64,000 nucleotides of DNA from Calothrix sp. NIES-2098 (GTDB lineage: Bacteria > Cyanobacteriota > Cyanobacteriia > Cyanobacteriales > Nostocaceae): contig AP018172.1 of the NCBI GenBank assembly GCA_002368175.1, forward strand, positions 8,187,001-8,251,000, given 5' to 3'. The notes under the pieces are model-generated. The model was not told the origin of the DNA. It saw only the letters and a program-made list of their open reading frames with translations, and did no database searches. Below are positions 27,430 through 36,350 of this stretch, in pieces. The position numbers and the translations under genes were made by a program. The number at the start of each line of letters is the position of its first letter. Position 1 is the first letter of the stretch.

Positions 27430-29032
27430 TAGCTAAATATTCTCTGTGTATTGCTAGCATTGTAATGTCATCAAATTGATCTACTTCATCAATATGAGCC
27501 ATTAAATTGCCTTGAATTTTGTCTAGTAAGTTAGTAAATTGTAGTTCTGGTCTATCTAATATAGATAACAATCTATCTTGACTGAAAAATTTTCCTTGAG
27601 GATTGCGGGCATCTGTCACCCCATCTGTATAACCAAACAGAATATCACCTGCTTCCAGGTAAATCTGCTCCATTTTAAATTGCATATTCGGCATCATACC
27701 AACTGCTGGCCCAGTTGGTTTTAGATATTGTTTTACTCCTTTTGCATCAATAATTAATAGAGGTTCGTGTCCGCCATTAACATAATTTAAGAGTCCTGTA
27801 TTAATGTCTAATACCCCAAAAAATAGGGTGGCAAACATATTTAAATTACTATGATTATGAGCCACATAATTGTTAGTCATCTCCACAGTTTTTAAAGGAT
27901 TGCCAATCTCATGTTTGTTAGCTAAATGCTGATGAGAATCTAAGGTTAAATTAGTTGTTGTCTCTTGATAAGGATGACAATCTTTACTGAGATATGTTTG
28001 ACCAGAAAATATCCGAATTAGGCTACGGAATAGCGCCATAAAAAGTGCCGAACCCACACCTTTATCGCAAACATCAGCAATTACTAAACCCAAGTGGTTA
28101 TTAGGCAGTAAAAAAGCGTCATAAAAATCACCTGCAACTTGACGAGCCGGAGCAAAAACTGCTGCTAAATTCCATCCGGTAATTTCTGGTAATCGCTCTG
28201 GTAAAAAATCTTTCTGCATTTGCTGACCTTTTAGCATTTCACTACGAGCGATCGCTTCTTTAATCTTATTTTTATGCCGAATCGCATTTTCAATTGCAGC
28301 AGCAGCTTGTGAGGCTAAGGTCGTAAGTAGTTTAAGATCTTCTGAGGTATATTCAAGAAATTTTTTACTGCTCAGTTCGATTGCACCAATTACCTCATTT
28401 CTGATTTTTAAAGGTGCGCAAATTAAAGAATTAATTGGAGTTTCTCTCTCAAGATATCTAGGATCTGACAATACATTATTAACGATTTCTGCCCTTCCTG
28501 TATGCACGACGCTACCCACAATGTCCTCTTCAGACTTGACGCTTTTTTGTGGTTGATAACGAGTGCCAAATGTGAAAACTACATCTAAATACTTTGTATC
28601 TTGATTCAGTAATATTAGTGAGCCATCTGTAGCCTCGATCAGTTTTTGTGCTTCTTCAAATACTAACTTGGCGATATGTTGAATATCTAAGCTTCCAGAT
28701 AGTTCTTCAGAAAGGTTATAAAGAAGGCTAATTTCTCGATATTTATCCAAAAGTTCAGATGCAAGAGATTTTTTCTCAATCTCTTGATTTGCTAAATGAA
28801 CGAGCAGAGACGCTACCATAGCAGCATTTTCACTACCATTTACTGCGCCAATCAATTCTTCTCTAACTTCTACAGGATATGAAAATGTGGAATTGGCGCT
28901 GATTTCTCCCAGCAATAATTTGCCAGAACTATCCAAAATTGCTGTAGGTCGATCTAAAATATTGATAGTACTTTTAACAATAGCAGCCACGGTTTCTTTC
29001 GCAAGAAGCTTTTTTAGGCTGATTTGAATCAT
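27422..29032 (-). CDS. GAF-domain PP2C (SpoIIE-type) serine phosphatase
   Basis: The 536-residue protein has an N-terminal module (about 1-110), GAF (about 115-265) and a SpoIIE/RsbU-type PP2C domain (about 290-536). The metal-site Asp residues lie in VAGDFYD, VIADVCDKGVG, FGYTDGVTD and QFDDITMLA, all intact, so it should be active. The phosphatase core holds an insertion of roughly 45 residues (GQTYLSKDCH... to EMTNNYVAHN). Family members dephosphorylate STAS-type anti-sigma antagonists, but no such gene is nearby. It appears to be the first gene of the operon running to at least the VOC gene. The first 265 residues are duplicated in the GAF protein at 22020-22832. Confidence 0.92.
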   Translation of the reverse strand: MIQISLKKLLAKETVAAIVKSTINILDRPTAILDSSGKLLLGEISANSTFSYPVEVREELIGAVNGSENAAMVASLLVHLANQEIEKKSLASELLDKYREISLLYNLSEELSGSLDIQHIAKLVFEEAQKLIEATDGSLILLNQDTKYLDVVFTFGTRYQPQKSVKSEEDIVGSVVHTGRAEIVNNVLSDPRYLERETPINSLICAPLKIRNEVIGAIELSSKKFLEYTSEDLKLLTTLASQAAAAIENAIRHKNKIKEAIARSEMLKGQQMQKDFLPERLPEITGWNLAAVFAPARQVAGDFYDAFLLPNNHLGLVIADVCDKGVGSALFMALFRSLIRIFSGQTYLSKDCHPYQETTTNLTLDSHQHLANKHEIGNPLKTVEMTNNYVAHNHSNLNMFATLFFGVLDINTGLLNYVNGGHEPLLIIDAKGVKQYLKPTGPAVGMMPNMQFKMEQIYLEAGDILFGYTDGVTDARNPQGKFFSQDRLLSILDRPELQFTNLLDKIQGNLMAHIDEVDQFDDITMLAIHREYLANE

Positions 29033-29675
29033 ATCGATTTTTTTTATAGAGATATTATCTGTATAACTGCTAATAATTAATTTAGTAATCGGTAATATTA
29101 CGACAGATGAGATCGTTTAAGCTTTAATTAACTCGAATACCATTGTCTTGGTAGTTAAAGCTCAAACACACATTTGCTTGTATACCGCACCATGTACTGA
29201 GAATTTTTAAAATAACTACAAATAAAGATAAAGTTGTAATTAGCAGATTGTTACGCAATGAAATCGTCTGCCGGTGTCAACAAGGTATGCATCCAGGAGA
29301 TCCGACTGGTGATGAGTGCAATATAATGCCCAAGTCATTGCTGTTGCTGTAGTTTTACATCCAGCAAATAGTAGTGTTGTATCATGTTCGGCTCAATACT
29401 GATTATTGCGAGGGAAGTGTCAAGCCTTCTCTAAACGGAGATGCTGCTAGTAGCTTGCTTCACCGACTGAAGAGACTTTTTTGATTGCTATGCTGTGAGA
29501 AACTACTTTATCGCACTCGCAATGATGCTTGATAACCGATCGGCCGCATATCGTTTGACAAAGAATCTCAATTTATCAATGTATGCGATCGCCATCCAGA
29601 ACGCCCAATAGCCGTCAATTAAAGATGACTGCCTGTGTTAAATATGCAGCTTATCTTTTTTCTCTTGCCATTGAT
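29033..29675. other. Region upstream of the PP2C operon, mostly gene-free
   Basis: This 643-bp stretch should contain the promoter of the large operon (next to 29032). Within it is a P450 remnant (29283-29391). The rest shows no coding frame I can support. Confidence 0.5.
29283..29391 (-). pseudogene. Remnant of a CYP110-like P450 (I-helix only)
   Basis: On the minus strand one frame from about 29391 reads AEHDTTLLFAGCKTTATA, then MTWALYCTHHQSDLL. This is the P450 I-helix with the oxygen-binding A-G-x-x-T-T; the intact CYP110-like protein in this window reads LIFAGHETTATSIAWGIYWIH at the same place. A stop precedes the segment and no haem loop or other P450 part follows, so it is a fragment of a second, lost P450 gene. 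Cys and Lys replace the usual His and Glu. Confidence 0.7.
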
Positions 29676-30239
29676 TTAACTTTGTGCTTGGGTCTGAATA
29701 TATCTATAGATAGCCGCAATATTACGAGCATCATCAATACCTCGATGGTGTGTGCCTTGCAACTCTAAACCTAAATGTTCGAGAGCCTGTGCCATACCAA
29801 ATCTTCTAGAAACCCCAAGATGTTGTGAGAATTCCTCTTTAATATTTTTATGCTCGCTAGCAAAAGGATAAGGAATATGATGATATTTACAGTCTTGAAT
29901 AAATTGATTTTTATCGTAGTTGCCCCAGGAACAGAAAATGTAATCTGGAAATGATTTCATCCATTCTTTAAAGCTAGCGATCGCATCTCGGAATTTTGGT
30001 GCTTGCTCGACATCTTGCTGCCGAATACTAGTTAACTTTGTACAAAATTTTGTTAATTGGGGATGTCTTACAGGCTGGATGAATTGCTGAAACTCTGAAT
30101 CAATTTCCCATGTTGTACTATTTAGCATGACTGCACCAATCTCGATGATTTCCATTTCATGCCGGGGAACTGTACCTTCATCACAACAAGTAGCTTCCAA
30201 ATCTACTATTAGATAATATTGGTAATTTTTAGTTTTCAT
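29676..30239 (-). CDS. DEDDh 3'-5' exonuclease, ERI1/KapD-like
   Basis: A 187-residue single-domain exonuclease of the DnaQ superfamily. The ExoI motif is IVDLEATC (D13, E15); ExoII is in CSWGNYDKNQF; ExoIII is HHRGIDDA with H165 and D170, so it is of the DEDDh class. GTVPRHEMEIIEIGAV is typical of the ERI1-like group, whose members trim structured RNA or DNA. No additional nucleic-acid-binding domain is present. It stands alone on the minus strand. RNase T or a proofreading subunit are less likely given the ERI1-like motifs. Confidence 0.88.
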   Translation of the reverse strand: MKTKNYQYYLIVDLEATCCDEGTVPRHEMEIIEIGAVMLNSTTWEIDSEFQQFIQPVRHPQLTKFCTKLTSIRQQDVEQAPKFRDAIASFKEWMKSFPDYIFCSWGNYDKNQFIQDCKYHHIPYPFASEHKNIKEEFSQHLGVSRRFGMAQALEHLGLELQGTHHRGIDDARNIAAIYRYIQTQAQS

Positions 30240-30441
30240 ATAAATAATTAAAAATATGGGATTTGGCTGACTGCATTACGAATTGGTAATCCAGTGATAC
30301 CAGAAATTTTCTTTATAATACATATACTACATAAATAATCTCTTGAAGTCAACGAGCGAAATTATTGGTAGGCATAATTCATAAATTTTGCCTAACTAAT
30401 TTTCACTCCTAGGTTCCAAGCAGTAGTTAATTGCAGCAGAA

Positions 30442-30858
30442 TTAGGTTGGAGAAAAAGGTTTCAGCCAGCCAATTTGCATAGCAGTATCCAGTGCGATCG
30501 TCGCGATCGCAAACCACAATACACTTTCTCCAGCCAATACCAAATCGGGTAAGACTGGATGATGAGAATTCCAGCCGACTTCTATCTGAGTTAAACCTCG
30601 TACTAAGCCAAAAGCAAACACGCCACCAGCTTTGAGTTGGGGATTATTATCTAGGCGGATGATATAGCGGTAGGTGACGCCAAACAGCAAGCCAGAGAAA
30701 AAAGCGATCGCCCCACTCAGCCAGAAATCTTGACTTCCCAGTATCGGAAAATACTGGCTCAGTACGAGAGTATTGACACCAGTAGCGATCGCAAAGGCTA
30801 AAAATACGGAAATACCTCCAATTATTCCGGCTTTCAGCGATTCTAGGCGTTCTGCCAT
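30442..30858 (-). CDS. Membrane protein of unknown function next to gor
   Basis: The likely start at 30858 (MAERLESLKAG) gives 138 residues; a longer frame to 30987 would overlap gor and carries an unconvincing N-terminus. Hydrophobic segments lie at about residues 9-31, 41-60, 76-92 and 112-130, with the charged loop YRYIIRLDNNPQLK in the middle. The pattern looks like a conserved cyanobacterial integral membrane protein, but I do not know its function. It begins 70 bp downstream of the gor stop on the same strand and may be co-transcribed with it. Confidence 0.7.
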   Translation of the reverse strand: MAERLESLKAGIIGGISVFLAFAIATGVNTLVLSQYFPILGSQDFWLSGAIAFFSGLLFGVTYRYIIRLDNNPQLKAGGVFAFGLVRGLTQIEVGWNSHHPVLPDLVLAGESVLWFAIATIALDTAMQIGWLKPFSPT

Positions 30859-30928
30859 GATTTGAGGCTCGAAAATTCTATTCACAATTGGGTATGGCTG
30901 GAAATTAGTACTCAGTAGTTGTAAGTGT

Positions 30929-32308
30929 TTATCGCATTGTGACAAATTCTTCTGCGGCTGAGGGATGTATCCCGACAGTGGCGTCAAAGTCTTTTTTAGT
31001 TGCGCCCATTTTCACAGCGATCGCTATCCCTTGAATAATTTCAGCTGCGCTGTCTCCCACCATATGCGCGCCGAGAACTCGATCGCTGTTAGCATCGACT
31101 ACCAACTTCATCATGGTTCTTTCTTGGGCACCCGTTAAACTGTAATACATAGGACGGAAGCGGGTACGAAAGATTTTAACTCCATCATCGCCAAGTTTGG
31201 CTTTAGCCTCAGCTTCCGTCAAACCAACTGTAGCCGCTTCGGGATTGGAAAAGATTGCGGTTGGGACATTCTGATGACTAAATTCTCGACGGTTGTTGCC
31301 AAATTCGCTATCAGCAAAGGCTCGGCCTTCACCAATGGCTACTGGTGTCAAATTCAACCTATCCGTGACATCACCGACAGCAAAAATATTAGGTTGACTA
31401 GTTTGACTATATTCATTGACAGCGATCGCACTTGCAGTACTGTATCCCGGCCCTTCAATCGAACTAGCGACAACATCAACCCCAGCATTTTCTAAACCCA
31501 GTCCATCTACATTGGGTATTCGACCTGTAGCGACAAGAAACACATCAGCAATCACTGGTTCGGTATTTTCCCCCGATAAAGACAACTTCAATCCTTCTGG
31601 CACCTGCTCAACTGCTGTCACCACGTTATTCTGAATGATACGAATACCGTGGTTGATCATTCCTTCTTGAATTCCAGTCCGGATATCTTCATCAAAGCCC
31701 TTCAAAATCAGGTCTTTGCGAATAATCTGGGTTACTTGGGAACCTAAACCGCGCATAATCGAAGCAAATTCCGAACCTATATAACCAGCACCAATAATAG
31801 CTATGTGCTTTGGTTGTTCTTTGAGATGAAAGATTTCATTGGAGGTAATAGCATATTCCATACCAGGTAAATCTGGTTTAACAGGTCGCCCCCCAACAGC
31901 AATTAAAATTTTGTCGGCGGTAATTTTGCGTTCGTTAACTTCTACAGTATGGGGGTCTACTAAAGTAGCACGACCGGGAATCAGTGTGACTCCAGCTTTT
32001 TCTAAAAAGCTGATATGTAGTTGGGACAGCCGCCGGACTTCCTTATCTATAGATGTAATGAAATGTTCCCAGTCTAGTTCCGCATCACCAATTTTCCAGC
32101 CATAGCCTGCGGCGTGATCGAACAGTGCTGGAAAATGCGAGCCGTAGACCATCAGTTTTTTGGGGACACAACCGCGAATTACACAAGTCCCACCAACCAA
32201 ATCATTTTCTGCGATCGCCACTTTTGCCCCGTAGCTAGCTGCTCGCTTGGAAGCCGCCAAACCCCCAGAACCAGCACCAATTACAAACAGGTCATAATCA
32301 AATGTCAT
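30929..32308 (-). CDS. gor: Glutathione reductase
   Basis: A 459-residue flavoprotein disulfide reductase that reduces glutathione disulfide with NAD(P)H. The FAD motif is GAGSGGLAA (residues 11-19). The redox-active cysteines are C42 and C47 in GGTCVIRGCVPKK, which is the glutathione-reductase version rather than that of lipoamide dehydrogenase. The second nucleotide motif is GAGYIGSEFA, and the C-terminal catalytic His is in HPSAAEEF. The length is normal and there is no signal peptide. The small membrane protein gene behind it may belong to the same transcript. Confidence 0.93.
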   Translation of the reverse strand: MTFDYDLFVIGAGSGGLAASKRAASYGAKVAIAENDLVGGTCVIRGCVPKKLMVYGSHFPALFDHAAGYGWKIGDAELDWEHFITSIDKEVRRLSQLHISFLEKAGVTLIPGRATLVDPHTVEVNERKITADKILIAVGGRPVKPDLPGMEYAITSNEIFHLKEQPKHIAIIGAGYIGSEFASIMRGLGSQVTQIIRKDLILKGFDEDIRTGIQEGMINHGIRIIQNNVVTAVEQVPEGLKLSLSGENTEPVIADVFLVATGRIPNVDGLGLENAGVDVVASSIEGPGYSTASAIAVNEYSQTSQPNIFAVGDVTDRLNLTPVAIGEGRAFADSEFGNNRREFSHQNVPTAIFSNPEAATVGLTEAEAKAKLGDDGVKIFRTRFRPMYYSLTGAQERTMMKLVVDANSDRVLGAHMVGDSAAEIIQGIAIAVKMGATKKDFDATVGIHPSAAEEFVTMR

Positions 32309-32650
32309 AATTTTATATGTCTCTTTTGCAACAATTTAGCTTACGGGATATTACACAAAGAAGGTGAATTAACCTCAAAGATATCCACAGATCCAGCGTA
32401 AGTCCTACCCTTGATTTAATTTAGCGTTAGCTGAGGCTTTGGAGTCAGGAGATAGCTATCTCAGCCGATCAGCCTGTCCTTTCTTCAAGGGAAGCTAGCA
32501 CCTACAACGAGCGATCGCAACTGGAAGCAATCCTGCGTTGACAGTAGCGCTGTGAGAGAAACCTCCCACAGCGCTAACTAACTACAAAACTATCAAGATT
32601 TTTGCGATAGACCGCTAGCCTTTGACCCTTGTAAGGGTTCATTAACTATT
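32309..32650. other. Intergenic region with a hairpin after the FecR gene
   Basis: The stretch of 342 bp between the FecR-domain gene and gor contains a perfect hairpin: TAGCGCTGTG (32545-32554) and CACAGCGCTA (32567-32576). It lies about 75 bp behind the FecR gene stop and probably helps end that transcript, although no T-run follows. Promoter sequence of gor must lie next to 32309. Confidence 0.5.
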
Positions 32651-34300
32651 TTATGGAGTTGGTATATCGCCAGCTTTCGGTGGCTCAATGTTCACTTGAG
32701 GTGGAGGATTCTCCACTTTCGGTGGCTCAATGTTCACTTGAGGTGGAGGATTCTCCACTTTCGGCGGTTCAATGTTCACTTGAGGTGGGGGATTCTCCAC
32801 TTTCGGCGGTTCAATGTTCACTTGAGGTGGGGGATTCTCCACTTTCGGTGGCGGTGGGTCGACTTTCGGCGGTGGATTGTTATCCGGTTTTGGCGGTGGG
32901 TCGACTTTCGGCGGTGGATTGTTATCCGGTTTTGGCGGTGGGTCGACTTTCGGCGGTGGATTGTTATCCGGTTTCGGTGGCGGTGGGTCGACTTTCGGCG
33001 GCGGATTGTTATCCGGTTTTGGCGGTGGGTCGACTTTCGGCGGCGGATTGTTATCCGGTTTTGGCGGCGGTGGGTCGACTTTCGGCGGTGGATTATTATC
33101 CGGTTTCGGTGGCGGTGGGTCGACTTTCGGCGGTGGATTATTATCCGGTTTTGGTTTTTCGTTATCCGGTTTCGGTTTTTCGTTGTCCGGTTTCGGTTTT
33201 TCGTTATCCGGTTTTGGTTTTTCGTTGTCCGGTTTCGGTTTTTCGTTATCCGGTTTTGGTTTTTCGTTATCCGGTTTCGGTTTTTCGTTGTCCGGTTTTG
33301 GTTTTTCGTTATCTGGTTTTGGTAAAGTTTGGGTAGTACCATCACCAGTGTTATTGGTAGTATTATTCTCCGGTTGTCCAGATTGGACTTGTCCTGTCTC
33401 TACCAAGGTATCTACGGAGACATTATCTTTGACTGTTGTGTCTTTGCTGTCTACTGAAGAATTGTTGTTATTAGTATTATTAGTTTCCTCATCCTTATTT
33501 TCCTCATTCTTTTGTTCGTTGCTGGTAGAACTTGAGGAACTAGCAGTTAGCTGTAAGAATGATGGATTTTCTACTACTCCCTCACCTTTAATTGGCGTCT
33601 GTGCAGCTACGGATGCTGCGGTTTCAGCTTGAACGCTGGCGATCGCCGGATCTGGTGTTGGTGTAACATTCTGTCTAGTTAAATCTAGACCTCTAACTAA
33701 ATCGCTGGTTTGATAAAAATTTCTTAAATCAAAATCGTATAAACCTTGAAATCTACCTTTAACAATAACCATCAGTTGCCCTGCTTCTAGCACCTGACTT
33801 TGAGAAGCTTGTTTATTGGAGACTTCAATACCACTATCTGTGAGCGCACCCACAATTGTAGTATCTGTTTTTTCGTCATAACGAACAAATAATGCAGAAC
33901 CACGGATTGCTGCTGCTGCATTCGGTGTTTGTATACGTGTTTGACCTCTACCTGGTGGAATGAGCAGCAATACTGTTCCATTTGATAGCCTAAAGTTGCG
34001 AGTTTTAGGTAAAAACTGGAAGACAGCTTGTTCCCCAACTCTGGCTAAAGATCCGTCGTTGAAGCGTAAATCGGCAAGAGATGCTCGACCAGTAGTTAAC
34101 CCATCCCCAGGAATCATTGCATCTAATTTGCGTGCTGGACGCTTTTTCGGGCTATTTCTAGGAATTAGCTGCACCAAGTTGCGCAGATCCTGAATCTGAG
34201 CTCGTGTTAAAGGAGTAGTTGCACTTGCCCGTTCTGAAAGAGGTAATGCGATCGCTCCCCATACACTAATCACTAAAAGTGGTAACAATTTCCGAAGCAT
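32651..34300 (-). CDS. FecR-domain exported protein with long Pro-rich repeat tail
   Basis: This 549-residue protein has a signal peptide (residues 1-27, cut near ASA). Residues about 55-200 form a FecR domain with DGLTTGRASLADLRF, FRLSNGTVLLLIPPG and AAAIRGSALFV. A Ser/Thr/Asn/Glu-rich linker (about 240-320) leads into roughly 225 residues of repeats in three blocks: eight KPDNEKP-type units, seven NPPPKVDPP-type units, and four ENPPPQVNIEPPKV units. Such a tail should be extended and could span the periplasm or bind peptidoglycan. No sigma factor or TonB receptor is near, so the FecR fold here probably serves in envelope structure rather than iron signalling. It is divergent from an outer-membrane barrel gene. 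Confidence 0.85.
   Translation of the reverse strand: MLRKLLPLLVISVWGAIALPLSERASATTPLTRAQIQDLRNLVQLIPRNSPKKRPARKLDAMIPGDGLTTGRASLADLRFNDGSLARVGEQAVFQFLPKTRNFRLSNGTVLLLIPPGRGQTRIQTPNAAAAIRGSALFVRYDEKTDTTIVGALTDSGIEVSNKQASQSQVLEAGQLMVIVKGRFQGLYDFDLRNFYQTSDLVRGLDLTRQNVTPTPDPAIASVQAETAASVAAQTPIKGEGVVENPSFLQLTASSSSSTSNEQKNEENKDEETNNTNNNNSSVDSKDTTVKDNVSVDTLVETGQVQSGQPENNTTNNTGDGTTQTLPKPDNEKPKPDNEKPKPDNEKPKPDNEKPKPDNEKPKPDNEKPKPDNEKPKPDNEKPKPDNNPPPKVDPPPPKPDNNPPPKVDPPPPKPDNNPPPKVDPPPKPDNNPPPKVDPPPPKPDNNPPPKVDPPPKPDNNPPPKVDPPPKPDNNPPPKVDPPPPKVENPPPQVNIEPPKVENPPPQVNIEPPKVENPPPQVNIEPPKVENPPPQVNIEPPKAGDIPTP
32660..33340. repeat. Three blocks of short coding tandem repeats
   Basis: The DNA encoding the Pro-rich tail contains 18-bp units (about 33150-33325, coding KPDNEK), units of about 36-42 bp (about 32845-33150) and 42-bp units (about 32665-32845). 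Copies are nearly identical in DNA, with a few synonymous changes, which suggests recent expansion and copy-number change. Long open frames on the other strand here are a by-product of the repeat. Confidence 0.85.
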
Positions 34301-34702
34301 AGTTTTGATGACTCAGAAGATTTAACTAATACCGATCCGTGGTTCAAGATAAATTCTGTTTTGTAAAGTCTATTATTTTGTTATAATTTATACTTTTTAT
34401 TAAAGTACGTTGTGCGCCTAAGTATTAATTAGCTAATTTTAATAAAGTGAGTATGGATAATATCATATTTATTTTAAACTTAATACATTAATATCTTTAT
34501 ACATGATAAAATTTAATATTTCCAAGTTTTTGGTTGAAGAAGCACAAATATCAGATATAGTAATCTTTAATCTTGAGATCGAATTTTCGACAAGAGAAGT
34601 AAAAATCGGGGACAAGTTAATTGGAAATTTGAGATTTATATAAGGAATTTCCCAAGCAGCTTGTGAATCTACCTTTGGCAAACGCGATTAACGCCATCAA
34701 AA
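34301..34702. promoter_or_regulatory. Divergent promoter region of FecR and barrel genes
   Basis: The 402 bp between two divergent starts must hold both promoters. It is very AT-rich between 34360 and 34520. No operator-like dyad stands out. Confidence 0.4.
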
Positions 34703-36268
34703 ATGCAACCCAAGGGCTGGAAAAATTTTTTGTTTGCGGTTTTGTTAAGTACTAATGGTGCAATACCAGTTTGCATTGCTATAGATAAAGCATGGGCTGA
34801 AAACTCCGATCTGGAGTCACCAAGCGTACCTGGTACTTCCAAAAATGTAGCATTAAAAGAAACATCTTTACCAAATACAGAACTAACTCATCAGCTATGT
34901 AAGCAGCCTCAGCTATATAAAAATAATCATCAATTGCTAAATTTAGAAGCGACTAAGTTAGCAAATATAGAGAAGAATCAGCAGTTTTCAAAACCCAATC
35001 AAAATATCTCTTCCTTTAAGCAGATTGACATCGCGAACTTGCATAAAGTGGTGAGTTGTTTTGATGGATTGGCTATTGAAAATTCTAAATTTACTGGTGA
35101 GTGTGACAAGAATTTGTGTAAAACATCAATTGATGTGAGGAGCGTACCCTTACAAAGACTAAGTAATTCCATACCGCTAGCACAAGCAACGACTCCAGCT
35201 ACATCAGAAACCCCTAATTCTCCTCCAAGTATCGCAACACCGGAAACTCCTAGAGAATTAGAAAAGCAAAAAGATCCCCCTCCTTTAGAAGGTCAGCCTG
35301 GAACGATCCCTAACTCTTCTCCAGAAAAAATAGAGCAACTCTTAGAAAGTCCACAGATCGATTACTCCCAAAGGCTAGAGATGCTCAGACGGGTATTGCA
35401 AGAAAATGCACAGTCGTCACCTGCAAATAGCAATTGGGAACTGGGATTGCGAGTAAGAGCAAGAACATTACCAAAAGTACCGCCCTTAGAACAACAGCCA
35501 CCTACACCGATAGAAAAACCTGTGGTGCAGTTTACACCTGTAGGCTTTTTACAAGCTCGTGTAGGTTACTTTTATTCAACTAATATTTTTTCTGCTAATC
35601 TTGACCCCATAGACGATAGCTTAGTTTTTTATGGGCTAACATTAGCCTCTGCATATTTGCCATTAAATTCTAAAACTTACATTAATGCTTCCATTGATGG
35701 CAACCAAATTCGTTATATAGATCAATCAATCTATAATTACAATCAGTTGAGATTCAATGTGGGTTTGTATCGGCAACTATCACGCCGAATGTATGGGCAA
35801 ATCGCTTGGAGCAATCAACTGTTGTTCTACATGAACAACAGTGATACCTTTAAGGCAGGCGATCGCTTTTTGAACGAAAATTCGCTTCGATTGTCTTTAG
35901 GAAGAAGAGATCCCCTCAGTTCCAAATTATTTCTTGATAGTTTTTATGAACTGAGTCTGAATTTAGCCGATCCTGCAAGTCGGAGTCGCATAGTTAATTC
36001 TTTATGGGTATCTTTGAACTACTACTTAAAACAACCTCTGCAAGTTGGGATCAACTACCAGTTCAACTTATCAAACTTTACAGATCGCCCCGACTCTAGA
36101 GAAGATGATTTCCATCGCTTATTTGGTAGCTTAAATTATCGAGTATCAGACTCCAGCTATCTTAATCTTCAAGGTGGTTTGACTTTTGGTGGTTCTAGTG
36201 CGCCCAACATTAATTTTGATGGTTGGTTCTTTAGTCTGAATTACAGCTGGGATTTAGGTCAATTTTAA
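34703..36268 (+). CDS. Exported protein with Pro-rich linker and C-terminal beta-barrel
   Basis: The protein has 521 residues. A signal-like N-terminus (about 1-33, ending AWA) is followed by a low-complexity Asn/Lys/Leu-rich region to about 150, a Pro/Thr-rich linker (about 160-225), a short helix (LEMLRRVLQ) and, from about 275 to the end, alternating strands rich in Tyr, Asn and aromatic residues (for example FLQARVGYFYSTNIF, SLWVSLNYYLK). It ends in Phe (SLNYSWDLGQF), the usual outer-membrane barrel C-terminus. I do not recognise a named family. It is divergent from the FecR-domain gene, and both proteins are exported with Pro-rich linkers, so they may cooperate in the envelope. Confidence 0.75.
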   Translation: MQPKGWKNFLFAVLLSTNGAIPVCIAIDKAWAENSDLESPSVPGTSKNVALKETSLPNTELTHQLCKQPQLYKNNHQLLNLEATKLANIEKNQQFSKPNQNISSFKQIDIANLHKVVSCFDGLAIENSKFTGECDKNLCKTSIDVRSVPLQRLSNSIPLAQATTPATSETPNSPPSIATPETPRELEKQKDPPPLEGQPGTIPNSSPEKIEQLLESPQIDYSQRLEMLRRVLQENAQSSPANSNWELGLRVRARTLPKVPPLEQQPPTPIEKPVVQFTPVGFLQARVGYFYSTNIFSANLDPIDDSLVFYGLTLASAYLPLNSKTYINASIDGNQIRYIDQSIYNYNQLRFNVGLYRQLSRRMYGQIAWSNQLLFYMNNSDTFKAGDRFLNENSLRLSLGRRDPLSSKLFLDSFYELSLNLADPASRSRIVNSLWVSLNYYLKQPLQVGINYQFNLSNFTDRPDSREDDFHRLFGSLNYRVSDSSYLNLQGGLTFGGSSAPNINFDGWFFSLNYSWDLGQF

Positions 36269-36350
36269 AGGCTATCCAGTAGCAGTAAGAGCGATCGCCT
36301 GCCCAATGGTATCGTAGAGGATGTTCTCCCTGGCGCATGAGAGGCTAAAT

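Noticed and set aside
20830..29032. Interpretation of the PP2C operon as a classical Rsb-type partner-switching system.
   Set aside because: No STAS-domain antagonist, anti-sigma kinase or sigma factor gene is present in or next to the operon.
32653..33632. Long plus-strand frames (over 200 codons) opposite the FecR gene tail.
   Set aside because: They result from 18- and 42-bp repeats whose length is a multiple of three; the minus-strand protein has a signal peptide and a FecR domain, and the plus-strand products look like simple repeats.
32651..36268. Interpretation of the FecR gene and barrel gene as a ferric-siderophore signalling system.
   Set aside because: There is no FecI-type sigma factor and no TonB-dependent receptor plug; the FecR protein has a signal peptide instead of a cytoplasmic anti-sigma part.
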